This document shows positions 38,104-47,481 of a stretch of DNA of 64,000 nt, one piece after another; positions within the stretch are counted from its first letter, which is position 1, and the number at the start of each line of letters is the position of its first letter. The notes under the pieces were generated by a model. It saw only the letters and a program-made list of their open reading frames with translations. It was not told the origin of the DNA and searched no databases. The DNA comes from Trinickia mobilis (GTDB lineage: Bacteria > Pseudomonadota > Gammaproteobacteria > Burkholderiales > Burkholderiaceae): the NCBI RefSeq assembly GCF_017315705.1, contig NZ_JAFLRF010000008.1, positions 62,001 to 126,000 on the forward strand, read 5' to 3'. The translations under genes and the position numbers were made by a program.

Positions 38104-39018
38104 ATGGCAGTTCGCACACCGAGCCGGCTCGCCGGCGACACGAAGGCGCGCATCTTGGATGCCGCCGAAGATCTCTTCATCGAATGCGGCTACGAGGCGA
38201 TGTCGCTGCGGCACATCACGTCGCGCGCCGAAGTCAATCTCGCCGCCGTCAACTATCACTTCGGCAGCAAGGAAGCGCTGATCCACGCGATGCTCGCGCG
38301 CCGGCTCGACAAGCTGAACGAAGAGCGCCTGAAGCTGCTCGACCGCTTCGACACCTTGCTCGGCGCAAGCCTGACCTGCGAGCACGTGCTCGGCGCAATG
38401 TTCATTCCGGCGCTGCGCCTCTCGCGCGAACCGCGTACGGGCGGCCGCGCGTTCCTGCGTCTCTTGGGGCGCGCGTACACCGATCCGTCCTCGTTCATTC
38501 GCGACTTTCTCGACCGCCATTACGCGTCGGTGGCGGAGCGCTTCTTCGATGCGTTCCAGCGCGCGCTGCCGCATCTGCCGCGCGAGGAACTCGGCTGGCG
38601 GCTGCACTTTGCGATCGGCGCGCTTTCGGGCGTGCTCGCGGGCGGCGATAGTGCCGGCCTCATCTTCGAGTTCTCACAAGGCAAGTCGATAAACGACTTG
38701 CAATTGATCGCGCGCCTCGCCTCGCTGATCGTCGCGGCGCTCAAGGCGCCGCAGCCCGACGCGGCGCAGTTGGCCGCGTTCGCTGCGGTGCTCGGCGACG
38801 CGGGCGATCACGCCGATCACGCCGATCACTGCGCGGCGAGTCATGCGGGCAACGGGGGGGATCTCGCGGCCGGCGACGAATCCGCAACGCCAAGCCCGGC
38901 AGCACCGGGAACGCAAAATGCTTCGCAGCAGACTGCAGCCCCCGCGATGTCCTCCAGCGACGAAGCCCTCGCGCCGCCGCCCGGGTCGACGATGCCCGCC
39001 CCGCGTCCGGCTGCCTGA
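38104..39018 (+). CDS. TetR-family regulator of the fad genes
   Basis: This 304-residue TetR regulator has its helix-turn-helix at about residues 10-60 (ARILDAAEDLFIECGYEAMSLRHITSRAEVNLAAVNYHFGSKEAL) and a CecR/FadR-like C-terminal domain (FIRDFLDRHYASVAERFFDAFQRALP). The last 80 residues are low-complexity. The ATG at 38104 follows GGGAGG. It is 80 bp upstream of fadE and on the same strand, so it probably controls the fad genes with an acyl-CoA ligand. A 9-bp repeat (three units, 38806-38829) encodes DHADHADH in the tail. Confidence 0.88.
   Translation: MAVRTPSRLAGDTKARILDAAEDLFIECGYEAMSLRHITSRAEVNLAAVNYHFGSKEALIHAMLARRLDKLNEERLKLLDRFDTLLGASLTCEHVLGAMFIPALRLSREPRTGGRAFLRLLGRAYTDPSSFIRDFLDRHYASVAERFFDAFQRALPHLPREELGWRLHFAIGALSGVLAGGDSAGLIFEFSQGKSINDLQLIARLASLIVAALKAPQPDAAQLAAFAAVLGDAGDHADHADHCAASHAGNGGDLAAGDESATPSPAAPGTQNASQQTAAPAMSSSDEALAPPPGSTMPAPRPAA
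38806..38829 (+). repeat. 9-bp tandem repeat in the TetR gene
   Basis: Nearly three units of GATCACGCC encode Asp-His-Ala repeats in the disordered tail of the TetR regulator. Confidence 0.85.
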
Positions 39019-39101
39019 GTCCGCTTAACGCCAAGCATCGAGCCGCCGGGGCGAGCGCCGCGCCCGCTGCGCCCGCCACGGCCTCGCAGGGAGAAACGTT
39101 C

Positions 39102-41600
39102 ATGGCATGGCTCTTCGCGGCGCTTGCTGTCGCGAGTGCGGCACTCGTCTACGTTCGAGCCCGCGCGCCGTGGTGGCTGGCGACGATGGCCGCGTGGACG
39201 GGCATCGCCTATCTGAGCGGTGCGGCCAGCCGTGGCGCCACGCTCTTGCTCGCCGTGATCTTCGTGCTGCCCGCGTTCGTGCTCGCCATGAAGCCGCTGC
39301 GCCGCGCGTGGCTGACCGAGCGCCTCCTCGCAACGTTTCGCCGCATGCTGCCCGAAATGTCCTCGACCGAGCGCGATGCGATCGAAGCCGGCACCGTCTG
39401 GTGGGACGCCGAACTCTTCTCCGGCCGGCCGCATTGGGATGCGCTGCTCGCGCACGGGCCCGCGACGCTCTCATCCGAAGAACGAGCCTTCATCGACAAC
39501 GAATGCACGCGCCTGTGCGATCTCGCGAACGACTGGGACAGCACCGCGATCTGGCAGGACCTGCCGCCCGCCGCATGGCGCTACCTCAAGGAGCAGGGCT
39601 TTCTCGGCATGATCATTCCGCAGCGCTATGGCGGCAAAGGATTCTCCGCGTACGCGCATTCGCAGGTCGTCATGAAGCTCGCGTCGCGCTCGTCGGCGGC
39701 GGCCGTCTCGGTGATGGTGCCGAACTCGCTCGGTCCCGCCGAGCTGCTGATGCACTACGGCACCGAGGAGCAGAAGAACCACTATCTGCCGCGTCTCGCG
39801 CGCGGCGACGACATCCCCTGCTTTGCGCTGACGAGCCCCTACGCAGGCTCCGACGCGGCCGCGATCCCCGATGTCGGCGTCGCCTGCCGCGGCACGTTCG
39901 AAGGCCGCGAAACGCTCGGCTTTCGCGTCACGTGGGACAAGCGCTACATCACGCTCGGGCCGATCGCGACCGTGCTCGGGCTCGCGTTCCGCGCGCTCGA
40001 TCCCGACCATCTGCTCGGCCCCGGCGACGAACCCGGCATCACGTGCGCGCTGATTCCGGCAACGCATCCCGGCGTCGTGATCGGGCGGCGCCATTGGCCG
40101 CTCAACGCGGTGTTTCAGAACGGCCCGAACTCCGGCAAGGACGTCTTCATCCCGATCGATTGGGTGATCGGCGGACGCGCACAAGTCGGCAACGGCTGGC
40201 GCATGCTCATGGAGTGTCTTGCGGCGGGCCGTGCGATCTCGCTGCCGTCGTCGAGCGTCGGCATGGCGAAGCTCGCGGTGCGCGGCACCGGCGCGTATGC
40301 CGCGGCTCGCCGCCAGTTCCGCACGCCGATCGGCAAGTTCGAAGGCATTCACGAAGCGCTCGGCCGCATGGGCGGCAACCTCTATCTGATGGACGCGGCA
40401 CGGCGCCTTTGCGCGCAGGCGGTCGATCTCGGCGAAAAGCCGTCGGTGCTGTCGGCGATCGCGAAGTACCACATCACCGAGCGCGCGCGCAAAGTGATCA
40501 ACGACGGCATGGACGTGATCGGCGGCAAGGGCATCTGCATGGGGCCGTCGAATTTTCTGGCGCGGCCGTATCAGCAGATGCCGATTTCGATCACCGTCGA
40601 AGGCGCGAACATCCTCACGCGCTGCCTCATCATCTTCGGGCAAGGCGCGATCCGCTGCCATCCGTATGTGCTCAAGGAAATGACCGCGGCGCGCGAACCC
40701 GATCGCAAGAAAGCGCTGCGCGATTTCGACGAGGCAGGGTTCGGACACGCGATTTTTCTCGCGTCGAACGCCGTGCGCGCTTTCGTCTACGGCATCACGG
40801 CGGGCGCGGCGATTCCCGCGCCGGCTTCGGCCTACGCGCCGCTCGCCGCGTATTACCGCGCGGCGACGCGGCTTTCCACGGCGTTCGCGTTCGTCGCCGA
40901 CGTCTCGATGCTCGCGCTCGGCGCCGACCTCAAGCGCCGCGAGCGGATCTCCGCGCGGCTCGGCGACGCGCTTTCGCACCTGTTCCTGATCTCCGCGGCG
41001 CTCAAGCGCTTCGAGGACGAAGGCCGCCAGGAAGCGGACCTGCCCTTCGTGCGCTGGGCCGTCGAGGATGCGCTGTATGCGGCGCAACAAGCGCTCGACG
41101 GCGTCCTCGCCAACTATCCGAAGCCGCGCCTCGCGATGCTGCTGCGCGCGTGCGCGTTTCCGCTCGGCATGCCGGCGCGGCCCCCCGCCGATACGCTCGC
41201 GAGCCAAGTCGCCGAACTCGTGCAGACGCCGTGCGACGCGCGCGAGCGGCTGGTCGCGGATTCGTATGTGCCCGACGCCGGCCGCGACCCGCTCGGCTAC
41301 GGCGAGCTGTTGTTCCATCTGACGCCGCACGTGGCCGATATCGAGCACAAGTTGCGCGACGCGGTGAAGCGCAACCAGCTCGCGCCGATGCCGCAGAGCC
41401 TCGCACACTTGCGCGCGTGGGCCGATGCGGCGCAGGACCAGGGACTCATCGACGCCCATGAGCGCCAGACGCTCGACGATTACGTGCGCTACGGCGAGCT
41501 CGTCGTCAAGGTCGACGATTTCGGTCCGGAATTCGACCTCCTCGACGCGCTGCAAAAGCGTCACGACGCGCTCGCGAAATCGGGCGAACTGATCGAATGA
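39102..41600 (+). CDS. fadE: FadE-type acyl-CoA dehydrogenase
   Basis: This 832-residue protein is close in length to E. coli FadE (814). It has two N-terminal hydrophobic segments (about 1-60), then the acyl-CoA dehydrogenase core with GFLGMIIPQRYGGKGFSAYAHSQVV and CFALTSPYAGSDAAAIPD. EGANILTRCLIIFGQGAIRCHP and a C-terminal DUF1974 region (LPFVRWAVEDALYAAQQALDG) follow. It catalyses the first oxidation of fatty-acid beta-oxidation. It is 83 bp downstream of the TetR gene and 220 bp upstream of fadD. Confidence 0.95.
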   Translation: MAWLFAALAVASAALVYVRARAPWWLATMAAWTGIAYLSGAASRGATLLLAVIFVLPAFVLAMKPLRRAWLTERLLATFRRMLPEMSSTERDAIEAGTVWWDAELFSGRPHWDALLAHGPATLSSEERAFIDNECTRLCDLANDWDSTAIWQDLPPAAWRYLKEQGFLGMIIPQRYGGKGFSAYAHSQVVMKLASRSSAAAVSVMVPNSLGPAELLMHYGTEEQKNHYLPRLARGDDIPCFALTSPYAGSDAAAIPDVGVACRGTFEGRETLGFRVTWDKRYITLGPIATVLGLAFRALDPDHLLGPGDEPGITCALIPATHPGVVIGRRHWPLNAVFQNGPNSGKDVFIPIDWVIGGRAQVGNGWRMLMECLAAGRAISLPSSSVGMAKLAVRGTGAYAAARRQFRTPIGKFEGIHEALGRMGGNLYLMDAARRLCAQAVDLGEKPSVLSAIAKYHITERARKVINDGMDVIGGKGICMGPSNFLARPYQQMPISITVEGANILTRCLIIFGQGAIRCHPYVLKEMTAAREPDRKKALRDFDEAGFGHAIFLASNAVRAFVYGITAGAAIPAPASAYAPLAAYYRAATRLSTAFAFVADVSMLALGADLKRRERISARLGDALSHLFLISAALKRFEDEGRQEADLPFVRWAVEDALYAAQQALDGVLANYPKPRLAMLLRACAFPLGMPARPPADTLASQVAELVQTPCDARERLVADSYVPDAGRDPLGYGELLFHLTPHVADIEHKLRDAVKRNQLAPMPQSLAHLRAWADAAQDQGLIDAHERQTLDDYVRYGELVVKVDDFGPEFDLLDALQKRHDALAKSGELIE

Positions 41601-41821
41601 ACCACCCCCGCGCTCACATACGTTCGCTGCGGCATGCGCGATGGAATCATCGGCCGATGCGAATCGTTTTGTAGAGGCGAGCGGCCAGGGCGTGGTCGCC
41701 ATCGTCGAAAATTGAACGAATCACACGCCCGGTACACAATGCCGAACCCCCTGCACCAGCCGCCTCGCGGCCTTTCCAATCAGCCCGTGCCCGCGACGAG
41801 AAACCCATCGAGAGATCGCCG

Positions 41822-43570
41822 ATGACCGAACCCTACGCTGCTTCGCCCGCCGCAGCGCCCAACACCGACGGCATCTGGTACGCCTCGTACGCGCCCGCAG
41901 TGCCGCACGAAATCGACGCTGACCGCTATCCATCGGTCGCGCAGTTCTTCGACGAATGCACGGCCCAATACCGCGAGCGCGTCGCGTTCGTGAGCGTCGG
42001 CGAAAGCCTCACGTACGGCGAGCTTGCGCGCAAAGCCACCGCGTTCGCCGCGTATCTGCAGAGCGTGGGCGTGAGGCCCGGCGACCGCGTCGCGATCATG
42101 CTGCCGAACACGTTCCAGTACCCCGTCACGCTGTTCGGCGCGTTGAAGGCGGGCGCGGTCGTCGTCAACGTGAACCCGCTCTACACCGTGCGCGAACTCG
42201 CGCATCAGTTGAAGGACAGCGGCGCGCAGACCATCGTCGTGTTCGAGAACTTCGCGAAGACGCTCGAAGACGCGCTGCCCGGCACCGCGATCGAGCGCGT
42301 GATCGTCACCGCGCTCGGCGACCTGCTCGCCGACGGCTTGAACCTCAAAGGCCGCTTCCTGAATGTCATGCTCAAGCATGTGAAGAAGCAGGTGCCCGCT
42401 TATGGCCTGCCGCAGGCGGTGCGACTGAAACAGGCGCTCGCGCTTGGCTTCGCGCGCCCGTTCGCGCCCGTGCGCGTCGCGCACACCGACCTCGCGTTCC
42501 TGCAATACACGGGCGGCACGACCGGCGTCGCAAAAGGCGCGATGCTCACGCATCGCAACATCGTCGCGAACCTGCTGCAGGCGAAAGCGTGGGCCGAAAG
42601 CGAGCTGTGCGACGACATCGAAACGGTGCTCACGCCGCTGCCGCTTTATCACATCTATTCGCTGACGGTGAACGGTTTCGTCTTTCTCGGCCTCGGCGGC
42701 CGCAACATCCTCATCGCCAATCCGCGCGACACAGCTCGCGTGATGAAGATCCTGCGTCACGAAACGTTCACCGGCATCACCGCGGTCAACACGCTTTACA
42801 ACGCGTTCCTCGAAAACGAGGCATTCCGCCAGCGCGACTTCTCGAAGCTCAAGCTCGCGATGGCGGGCGGCATGGCGATGCAGCGCGCGGTGGCCGAGCG
42901 CTTCAAGGCAGTGACGGGCAAGCCGATCGTCGAAGGCTACGGGCTCACCGAATGCTCGCCGATCGTCACGATGACGCCCATCAACGTGAAGGCGCAGCGC
43001 GAGTACGACGGCTCGGTCGGCCTGCCCGCGCCGTCCACGCAGGTGCGCTTCAAGAAGGAAGACGGCAGCTGGGCCAACATCGGCGAGGCGGGCGAATTGT
43101 GCGTGAAGGGCCCGCAAGTCATGAAGGGCTATTGGAACCGGCCCGACGAAACCGCGAAGGCGTTCGACGCCGACGGGTGGCTCGCGACCGGCGACATCGG
43201 CGTGATGGACGAACACGGCTTCGTGCGCCTGATCGACCGCAAGAAGGACATGATCCTCGTGTCGGGCTTCAACGTGTATCCGAACGAGATCGAGGACGTG
43301 CTCGCGATGCATCCGGCCGTGCGCGAAGCGGCGGCGATCGGCGTGCCCGACGACGTGCAAGGCGAGCGCATCAAGGTGTTCATCGTCGCGCGCAGCCCGA
43401 TCACGGCCGACGAAGTGATCCAGCACTGCCGCAAGCATCTGACGGGCTACAAGGTGCCGAAGCTCGTCGAGTTTCGCGAGTCGTTGCCGCAAACCAACGT
43501 CGGCAAGATCTTGCGGCGCACGCTGCGCGACGAGGAGATCGCCAAGCGCGGCCAGGAGCGCGGCGGCTGA
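41822..43570 (+). CDS. fadD: Long-chain fatty acid-CoA ligase
   Basis: This 582-residue member of the ANL superfamily has the AMP-binding P-loop YTGGTTGVAKGAMLTHRN, the A5 motif EGYGLTECSP, the A7/A8 region GWLATGDIGVMDEHGFVRLIDRKKDMILVSGFNVYP and a C-terminal catalytic lysine in NVGKILRR. It activates fatty acids for beta-oxidation at the inner membrane. It follows fadE with only a short gap, so they are likely co-regulated by the TetR protein. Confidence 0.94.
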   Translation: MTEPYAASPAAAPNTDGIWYASYAPAVPHEIDADRYPSVAQFFDECTAQYRERVAFVSVGESLTYGELARKATAFAAYLQSVGVRPGDRVAIMLPNTFQYPVTLFGALKAGAVVVNVNPLYTVRELAHQLKDSGAQTIVVFENFAKTLEDALPGTAIERVIVTALGDLLADGLNLKGRFLNVMLKHVKKQVPAYGLPQAVRLKQALALGFARPFAPVRVAHTDLAFLQYTGGTTGVAKGAMLTHRNIVANLLQAKAWAESELCDDIETVLTPLPLYHIYSLTVNGFVFLGLGGRNILIANPRDTARVMKILRHETFTGITAVNTLYNAFLENEAFRQRDFSKLKLAMAGGMAMQRAVAERFKAVTGKPIVEGYGLTECSPIVTMTPINVKAQREYDGSVGLPAPSTQVRFKKEDGSWANIGEAGELCVKGPQVMKGYWNRPDETAKAFDADGWLATGDIGVMDEHGFVRLIDRKKDMILVSGFNVYPNEIEDVLAMHPAVREAAAIGVPDDVQGERIKVFIVARSPITADEVIQHCRKHLTGYKVPKLVEFRESLPQTNVGKILRRTLRDEEIAKRGQERGG

Positions 43571-43620
43571 CGGTCGATGACGGCGGCGCAGCGCGCCCGC
43601 CGATGGAGAGGGAGAGCGTC

Positions 43621-44643
43621 ATGCAACGTTTCGGATCCGGTCCTCTATGGCGCCTGCGGGACGCGGCGCGCACGCGACGGCTGGCGAGAGCCGGCGCGCC
43701 GCGCGGGCTGGCCGCATCGGCTGCATCAGCCGCATCGGCCATGACAGCCGCCCTGCTGTTCTGCGGCTCGCAAGCTGCGTACGCGCAGAACGACACGGCT
43801 GGCGCGAGAGCGGCGCAAGCGGACGCTTCCGCCATCGTCGAGGCGGCCGTGAAGCCGCCCGCCGTGCCTGTCGCACAAGCCGGCACGCTGCCGCTCGATG
43901 CGCAAGTGCAGTGGCTGCGCCGCGCCGCGCAAAGCGGGATGCTCGAAAAGCTCGACGACGATGCGCTCGGCGCCCTCTTCAGCTCGCTCGATCCGCGCAC
44001 GCTGTCGCGCTACATCGCGGCGGGGCCGAACGGCTACCCGTCGTACGAATTCACGATGCTGCGCCAGGAGCGCATCCGCGGCGTGTGGCCCGACAAGCCC
44101 GATCACATGATCGTGCGTCTCACGCGCGATCCGTTGCGGATCTACGCGAAGTGGCTGCCGGACGGCGCGCACTCAGGACAGGAGCTCATCTACGACTCGA
44201 CGCTGCGCTCCGACGAAATGTACGGGCACTTGGGCGGCATCCTGAGCGTGATGCCGCTGTGGACGTCGCTCTCCGGCGTGCTCGCGCGAACGCAGTCGAA
44301 TCACAACGTGCGCGAGCTCGGCACCGAATTCATCGCGCAGCAGTTCGTCGCCGACAGCAAGAAGTTCGAGGCGGCGGGCGTCGAGCGGTCGGAGAAGATC
44401 GAAGTGAAGACGATCGCGGGCGTGCGCGTCGTCGCGTTCACGTTCGAATCGCCGACGGGCCGCCCCGAGTTCTACGCAAAGAAGGAAACGCTCGGGCTCG
44501 ACTTGCGGCATCCGTACTTCCGTACGGTTGAGTCCTACGACAACGACGGGCGGATTTTCGAGCGCATTGTGTTCGACAGCGTCACGCCCAAGACGCTGCC
44601 TGAGGAGACGTTTGATCCGAAGAATCCGGCTTATCGGTTTTAG
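43621..44643 (+). CDS. DUF1571 exported protein
   Basis: This 340-residue protein has a long Ala-rich signal region (about 25-55, ending AAYAQ). The body matches DUF1571 with MLRQERIRGVWPDKPDHMIVRLTRDPLRIYAKWLPDGAHSGQELIYDS. It is probably periplasmic. GGGAG precedes the ATG at 43621. It is 50 bp after fadD, so may be in the same operon. The signal region contains a 9-bp repeat (Ala-Ser-Ala). The 3' end overlaps the convergent Tat-protein gene by 62 bp. Function unknown. Confidence 0.82.
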   Translation: MQRFGSGPLWRLRDAARTRRLARAGAPRGLAASAASAASAMTAALLFCGSQAAYAQNDTAGARAAQADASAIVEAAVKPPAVPVAQAGTLPLDAQVQWLRRAAQSGMLEKLDDDALGALFSSLDPRTLSRYIAAGPNGYPSYEFTMLRQERIRGVWPDKPDHMIVRLTRDPLRIYAKWLPDGAHSGQELIYDSTLRSDEMYGHLGGILSVMPLWTSLSGVLARTQSNHNVRELGTEFIAQQFVADSKKFEAAGVERSEKIEVKTIAGVRVVAFTFESPTGRPEFYAKKETLGLDLRHPYFRTVESYDNDGRIFERIVFDSVTPKTLPEETFDPKNPAYRF

Positions 44644-45046
44644 CAGAGCGCCGTTGACGCAATCGCGCATTCCCTATCAGAAACGCCACCGCACACGCAC
44701 CACCCGCCCCGTGCCGTTCAACCTGCAGCACGGTGCGATTCGCGGCCACCGCCAGGTGCTTCAACACGAAAAAGTCCGATGCGCGAATCACGCCGGCCAA
44801 CGGCGCGTTCGTTCGCGCCAGGCACGGCGCCAGCCTCGCATACCAAAGCACGCCGACGTCGCCTTCGATAGCGAACAACTGCGTTCCGCCGCACGCAGCC
44901 GAATCGGCAAACGCGCGGCTGGCGGCGAGCGACGCATCGTAGATCGCCATCCCGCCGGGCTTCTTCAGCGCATCGGCGAGCCACGGCGGCAGCCATCCCC
45001 CCACCGTCAGCCACGCGCCCGTCTTCACGAACGTCCGCCGGTCCAT
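44582..45046 (-). CDS. Tat-exported small protein, oxidase partner
   Basis: This 154-residue protein has a twin-arginine signal (MDRRTFVKTGAWLTVGGWLPP), so it is probably exported folded. The rest (ALKKPGGMAIYDASLAASRAFADSA, FVLKHLAVAANRTVLQV) matches no family I recognise. It lies 28 bp downstream of a flavin oxidase gene on the same strand, suggesting a partner, for example a subunit needed for export or electron transfer. Its last 20 codons overlap the convergent DUF1571 gene. Confidence 0.65.
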   Translation of the reverse strand: MDRRTFVKTGAWLTVGGWLPPWLADALKKPGGMAIYDASLAASRAFADSAACGGTQLFAIEGDVGVLWYARLAPCLARTNAPLAGVIRASDFFVLKHLAVAANRTVLQVERHGAGGACAVAFLIGNARLRQRRSAKTDKPDSSDQTSPQAASWA

Positions 45047-45074
45047 CTCCGCGCCCTCGTCTCTCGCTCTCGCA

Positions 45075-46658
45075 TCACGTATAGCCGCGCTTGCCGCGCC
45101 AGACGCGCGGCCAGATCCCCTGCTTGCCCGGCGACAAAATGCCCGCGGGATCGAGCGCATCCTTGATCGTTTCCGACAAGCGCAACAGCGCGCCGTTGTT
45201 GAAGCTGTACTGCGCCGCCGCGAAATCCATATACGCCAGGTGTGCGCGATATTCGCCATAGCCCGCCGCGTGCGCGTCGCTCATCAGCGAGCGCAGTGTG
45301 TCGCCGGCAGCGTCGGTCTGGCTCTTGTCGTCACGATCGAAGATCACCGCGGCGATCTGATGCAGGTGCCGCTCGCCCGCGGTGAAACCGCCGTAATAGT
45401 CGAAACCGTACTCGGCCATCCGCGTCTTCGCGAGCGTGTATTGGCGCATCGCGTCGCGCCCCGTGAACGGACAGATCGGCGAGAAGTCGACGTGCGCGCC
45501 TGCCCCGCCGCGCCAGTCGAGCATGCGGAACGCGCTCATCGACGGAATGCCTGCGAGGTTGCGGTCGGCGCCGCCCACGGGCTCGGCGTCGCCCGCATAT
45601 TTCGCCGCCGTGATCCGCGCGCCGCGAATCCGCGCAAACGCGCGCTGGACCATCGCGTAGCGCACGTCGAGCAGTTCCGGGGCACCGTAGAGCGCGAAAT
45701 GCAGATTCCAGCGGCCGACGCCGAGCTTGTCGAGCATCGCGGCTACCGCGCTTTCGGGCATTGCGCCCGGCCCGTCGTACCATGTCGCGCGCGACGACAC
45801 CCCGGCCGCGCGGCGAATCCCGCCTTCGATCACCGCGTGGTGACGGATCGTCTCGTCGAGCCGCAGCGGCCGCAGCGTTTCGACGATCGCTTCCAGATCA
45901 CCCTCGTCGCGGCACTGAATCTCGCCGAGCAGATACGCGCTCGGCTGCGGCATGAGCCAGATGCCGAGCTTGGTGACGATGCCGAAGTTCGACTGCATGA
46001 ACATCGCGTCATAGGACGGCCCGAAGCCGGGGCGGTACAACTGCCACGAGGTGCCCGGATCGATGCCCCCCATGCCCGTGCGCAGCACGTCGCCGTTCGC
46101 GAGCACGACCTCCATGCCGCACTGCATCGCCGCGTGATCGCCGTACGGCGTATAGCCGAACCCGCGTTCGAGCGTGTTGCCGACGATGCTCCCCCAGCCC
46201 GCCGCCGGCGTATCGACCCACAGACGCAAGCCGTGCTCGCGCAGATACGCGTAGAGATCGAAATAGGTGACGCCGGGTTCGACGAGCGCATACGCGAGCG
46301 TCTCGTCGACTTCGAGAATGCGGTTCATCCGCTTGAGGTCGAGCACGACCGAACCGGCCAGACGCGGCGCGGCGCCGCCGTACGCGAAGTTGCGGCCCGT
46401 GGAGACCGTCCACAGCGGCAGCCGGTACGCGTTGGCGATGCGCAGGATCTCGCGGATCTCGTCGACGGAGGCAGGCAGCACCGCCGCGGAGGCGACGAAC
46501 GCCTGCGGGTTTTCCGGTCCCGGCAAGAACGGATCGGCGTAGGCCGCGAGATCGTCGCTCCTGGCGATGAGATTCGGCCGGCTGACGACCGACGCCAGCT
46601 CGGCGAGCGCTCTATCGAACGTGGCCTCGGAGAGGTTGGGCGGCAGCGTGCGTTTCAA
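45075..46658 (-). CDS. PchF/VAO-type FAD oxidoreductase
   Basis: This 527-residue FAD-linked oxidase has an FAD_binding_4 domain (WTVSTGRNFAYGGAAPRLAGSVVLDLKRMNRI, GWGSIVGNTLERGFGYTPYGDH) and a vanillyl-alcohol-oxidase-type C-terminal domain ending LDPAGILSPGKQGIWP. It resembles the flavoprotein subunit of 4-cresol dehydrogenase and eugenol/vanillyl alcohol oxidase, which act on para-substituted phenols. No cytochrome subunit gene is adjacent; a Tat-exported small protein follows instead. The substrate is inferred only at class level. Confidence 0.85.
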   Translation of the reverse strand: MKRTLPPNLSEATFDRALAELASVVSRPNLIARSDDLAAYADPFLPGPENPQAFVASAAVLPASVDEIREILRIANAYRLPLWTVSTGRNFAYGGAAPRLAGSVVLDLKRMNRILEVDETLAYALVEPGVTYFDLYAYLREHGLRLWVDTPAAGWGSIVGNTLERGFGYTPYGDHAAMQCGMEVVLANGDVLRTGMGGIDPGTSWQLYRPGFGPSYDAMFMQSNFGIVTKLGIWLMPQPSAYLLGEIQCRDEGDLEAIVETLRPLRLDETIRHHAVIEGGIRRAAGVSSRATWYDGPGAMPESAVAAMLDKLGVGRWNLHFALYGAPELLDVRYAMVQRAFARIRGARITAAKYAGDAEPVGGADRNLAGIPSMSAFRMLDWRGGAGAHVDFSPICPFTGRDAMRQYTLAKTRMAEYGFDYYGGFTAGERHLHQIAAVIFDRDDKSQTDAAGDTLRSLMSDAHAAGYGEYRAHLAYMDFAAAQYSFNNGALLRLSETIKDALDPAGILSPGKQGIWPRVWRGKRGYT

Positions 46659-46790
46659 TTCGCGTTTCCTTCCTGTTGTTATCGATCATCGATCGCCGCC
46701 GCCCCGAACCGCAAGGGCCCGGGCCGTCAATTGCCCCGCAACGCGTCACGCGCCGCCGGCGAAGCCGCCGCGACCGAGCGGCGGCACGCG

Positions 46791-47288
46791 TCAACGACGA
46801 TGGAATCCGCCGCCGCCGCCCATGCCGCCCCATCCGTGCGGGCTGCCCCACGCATGCGGGCCGCCCCAGCCGCCGCGCATTCCCATGTGGTTGCCGTGAA
46901 ACGCGACGTGCATGTGATCGCGATCGAAGTGATGGAAATGGTGGAAATGATCGACGAACACGAACGACCCGCCGACGCCGAACACGACCGGCGGTCCCCA
47001 ATACCACGGGCCTCCCCAGTACGACGGACCGTAGTAGGACGCATAGTCGCTTTCCGGTATGACCCAGCTGCCGTCGAGGTTCTGCACGATCTGCCAGGTG
47101 CCGTTCGGTTGCAGGCACGCGAGCCCGGAGATCTGCTGCATGGTGCCGTCGATTTCGGCTTGTCCCGTCACTTGGCGGCATGTGCCCACGGGGGGCGAAG
47201 AAGTGTCTGCCGCGTCCTGCGCCGCAGCGGGAACGGCGCACAACGCGCCGGCGATGAGCGCTGTTCCGAGTCCAAAAGTATTACGCAT
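46791..47288 (-). CDS. Gly/His-rich exported protein
   Basis: This 165-residue protein has a signal peptide (GLGTALIAGALCAVPAAAQ), then a compact part (TCRQVTGQAEIDGTMQQISGLACLQPNGTWQIVQN) with two Cys, a Tyr/Trp/Pro-rich segment, and a His- and Gly-rich tail (VDHFHHFHHFDRDHMHVAFH). The tail may bind metal. I recognise no enzymatic domain. It stands alone between the flavin oxidase and the anti-sigma gene. The 47289-47481 gap has no gene. Confidence 0.75.
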   Translation of the reverse strand: MRNTFGLGTALIAGALCAVPAAAQDAADTSSPPVGTCRQVTGQAEIDGTMQQISGLACLQPNGTWQIVQNLDGSWVIPESDYASYYGPSYWGGPWYWGPPVVFGVGGSFVFVDHFHHFHHFDRDHMHVAFHGNHMGMRGGWGGPHAWGSPHGWGGMGGGGGFHRR

Positions 47289-47481
47289 GATGTCACCCTG
47301 CCTGGAGCGCCTGCCGCTGCCTCGAAGATGGCGGCCTGCGAGGCGATCCCTTACCTGCTGCTCACTGCTCGTTCCCCGCTTGCTGGTCCCCGCTTTGCTG
47401 CTTCTCGGCCTGTGCGCGGTGATCGGCCGTTGGCTTCTGCGCGGCGCCGTCGCGTGAACGGCGCCTCGTCATCGCATTCGT

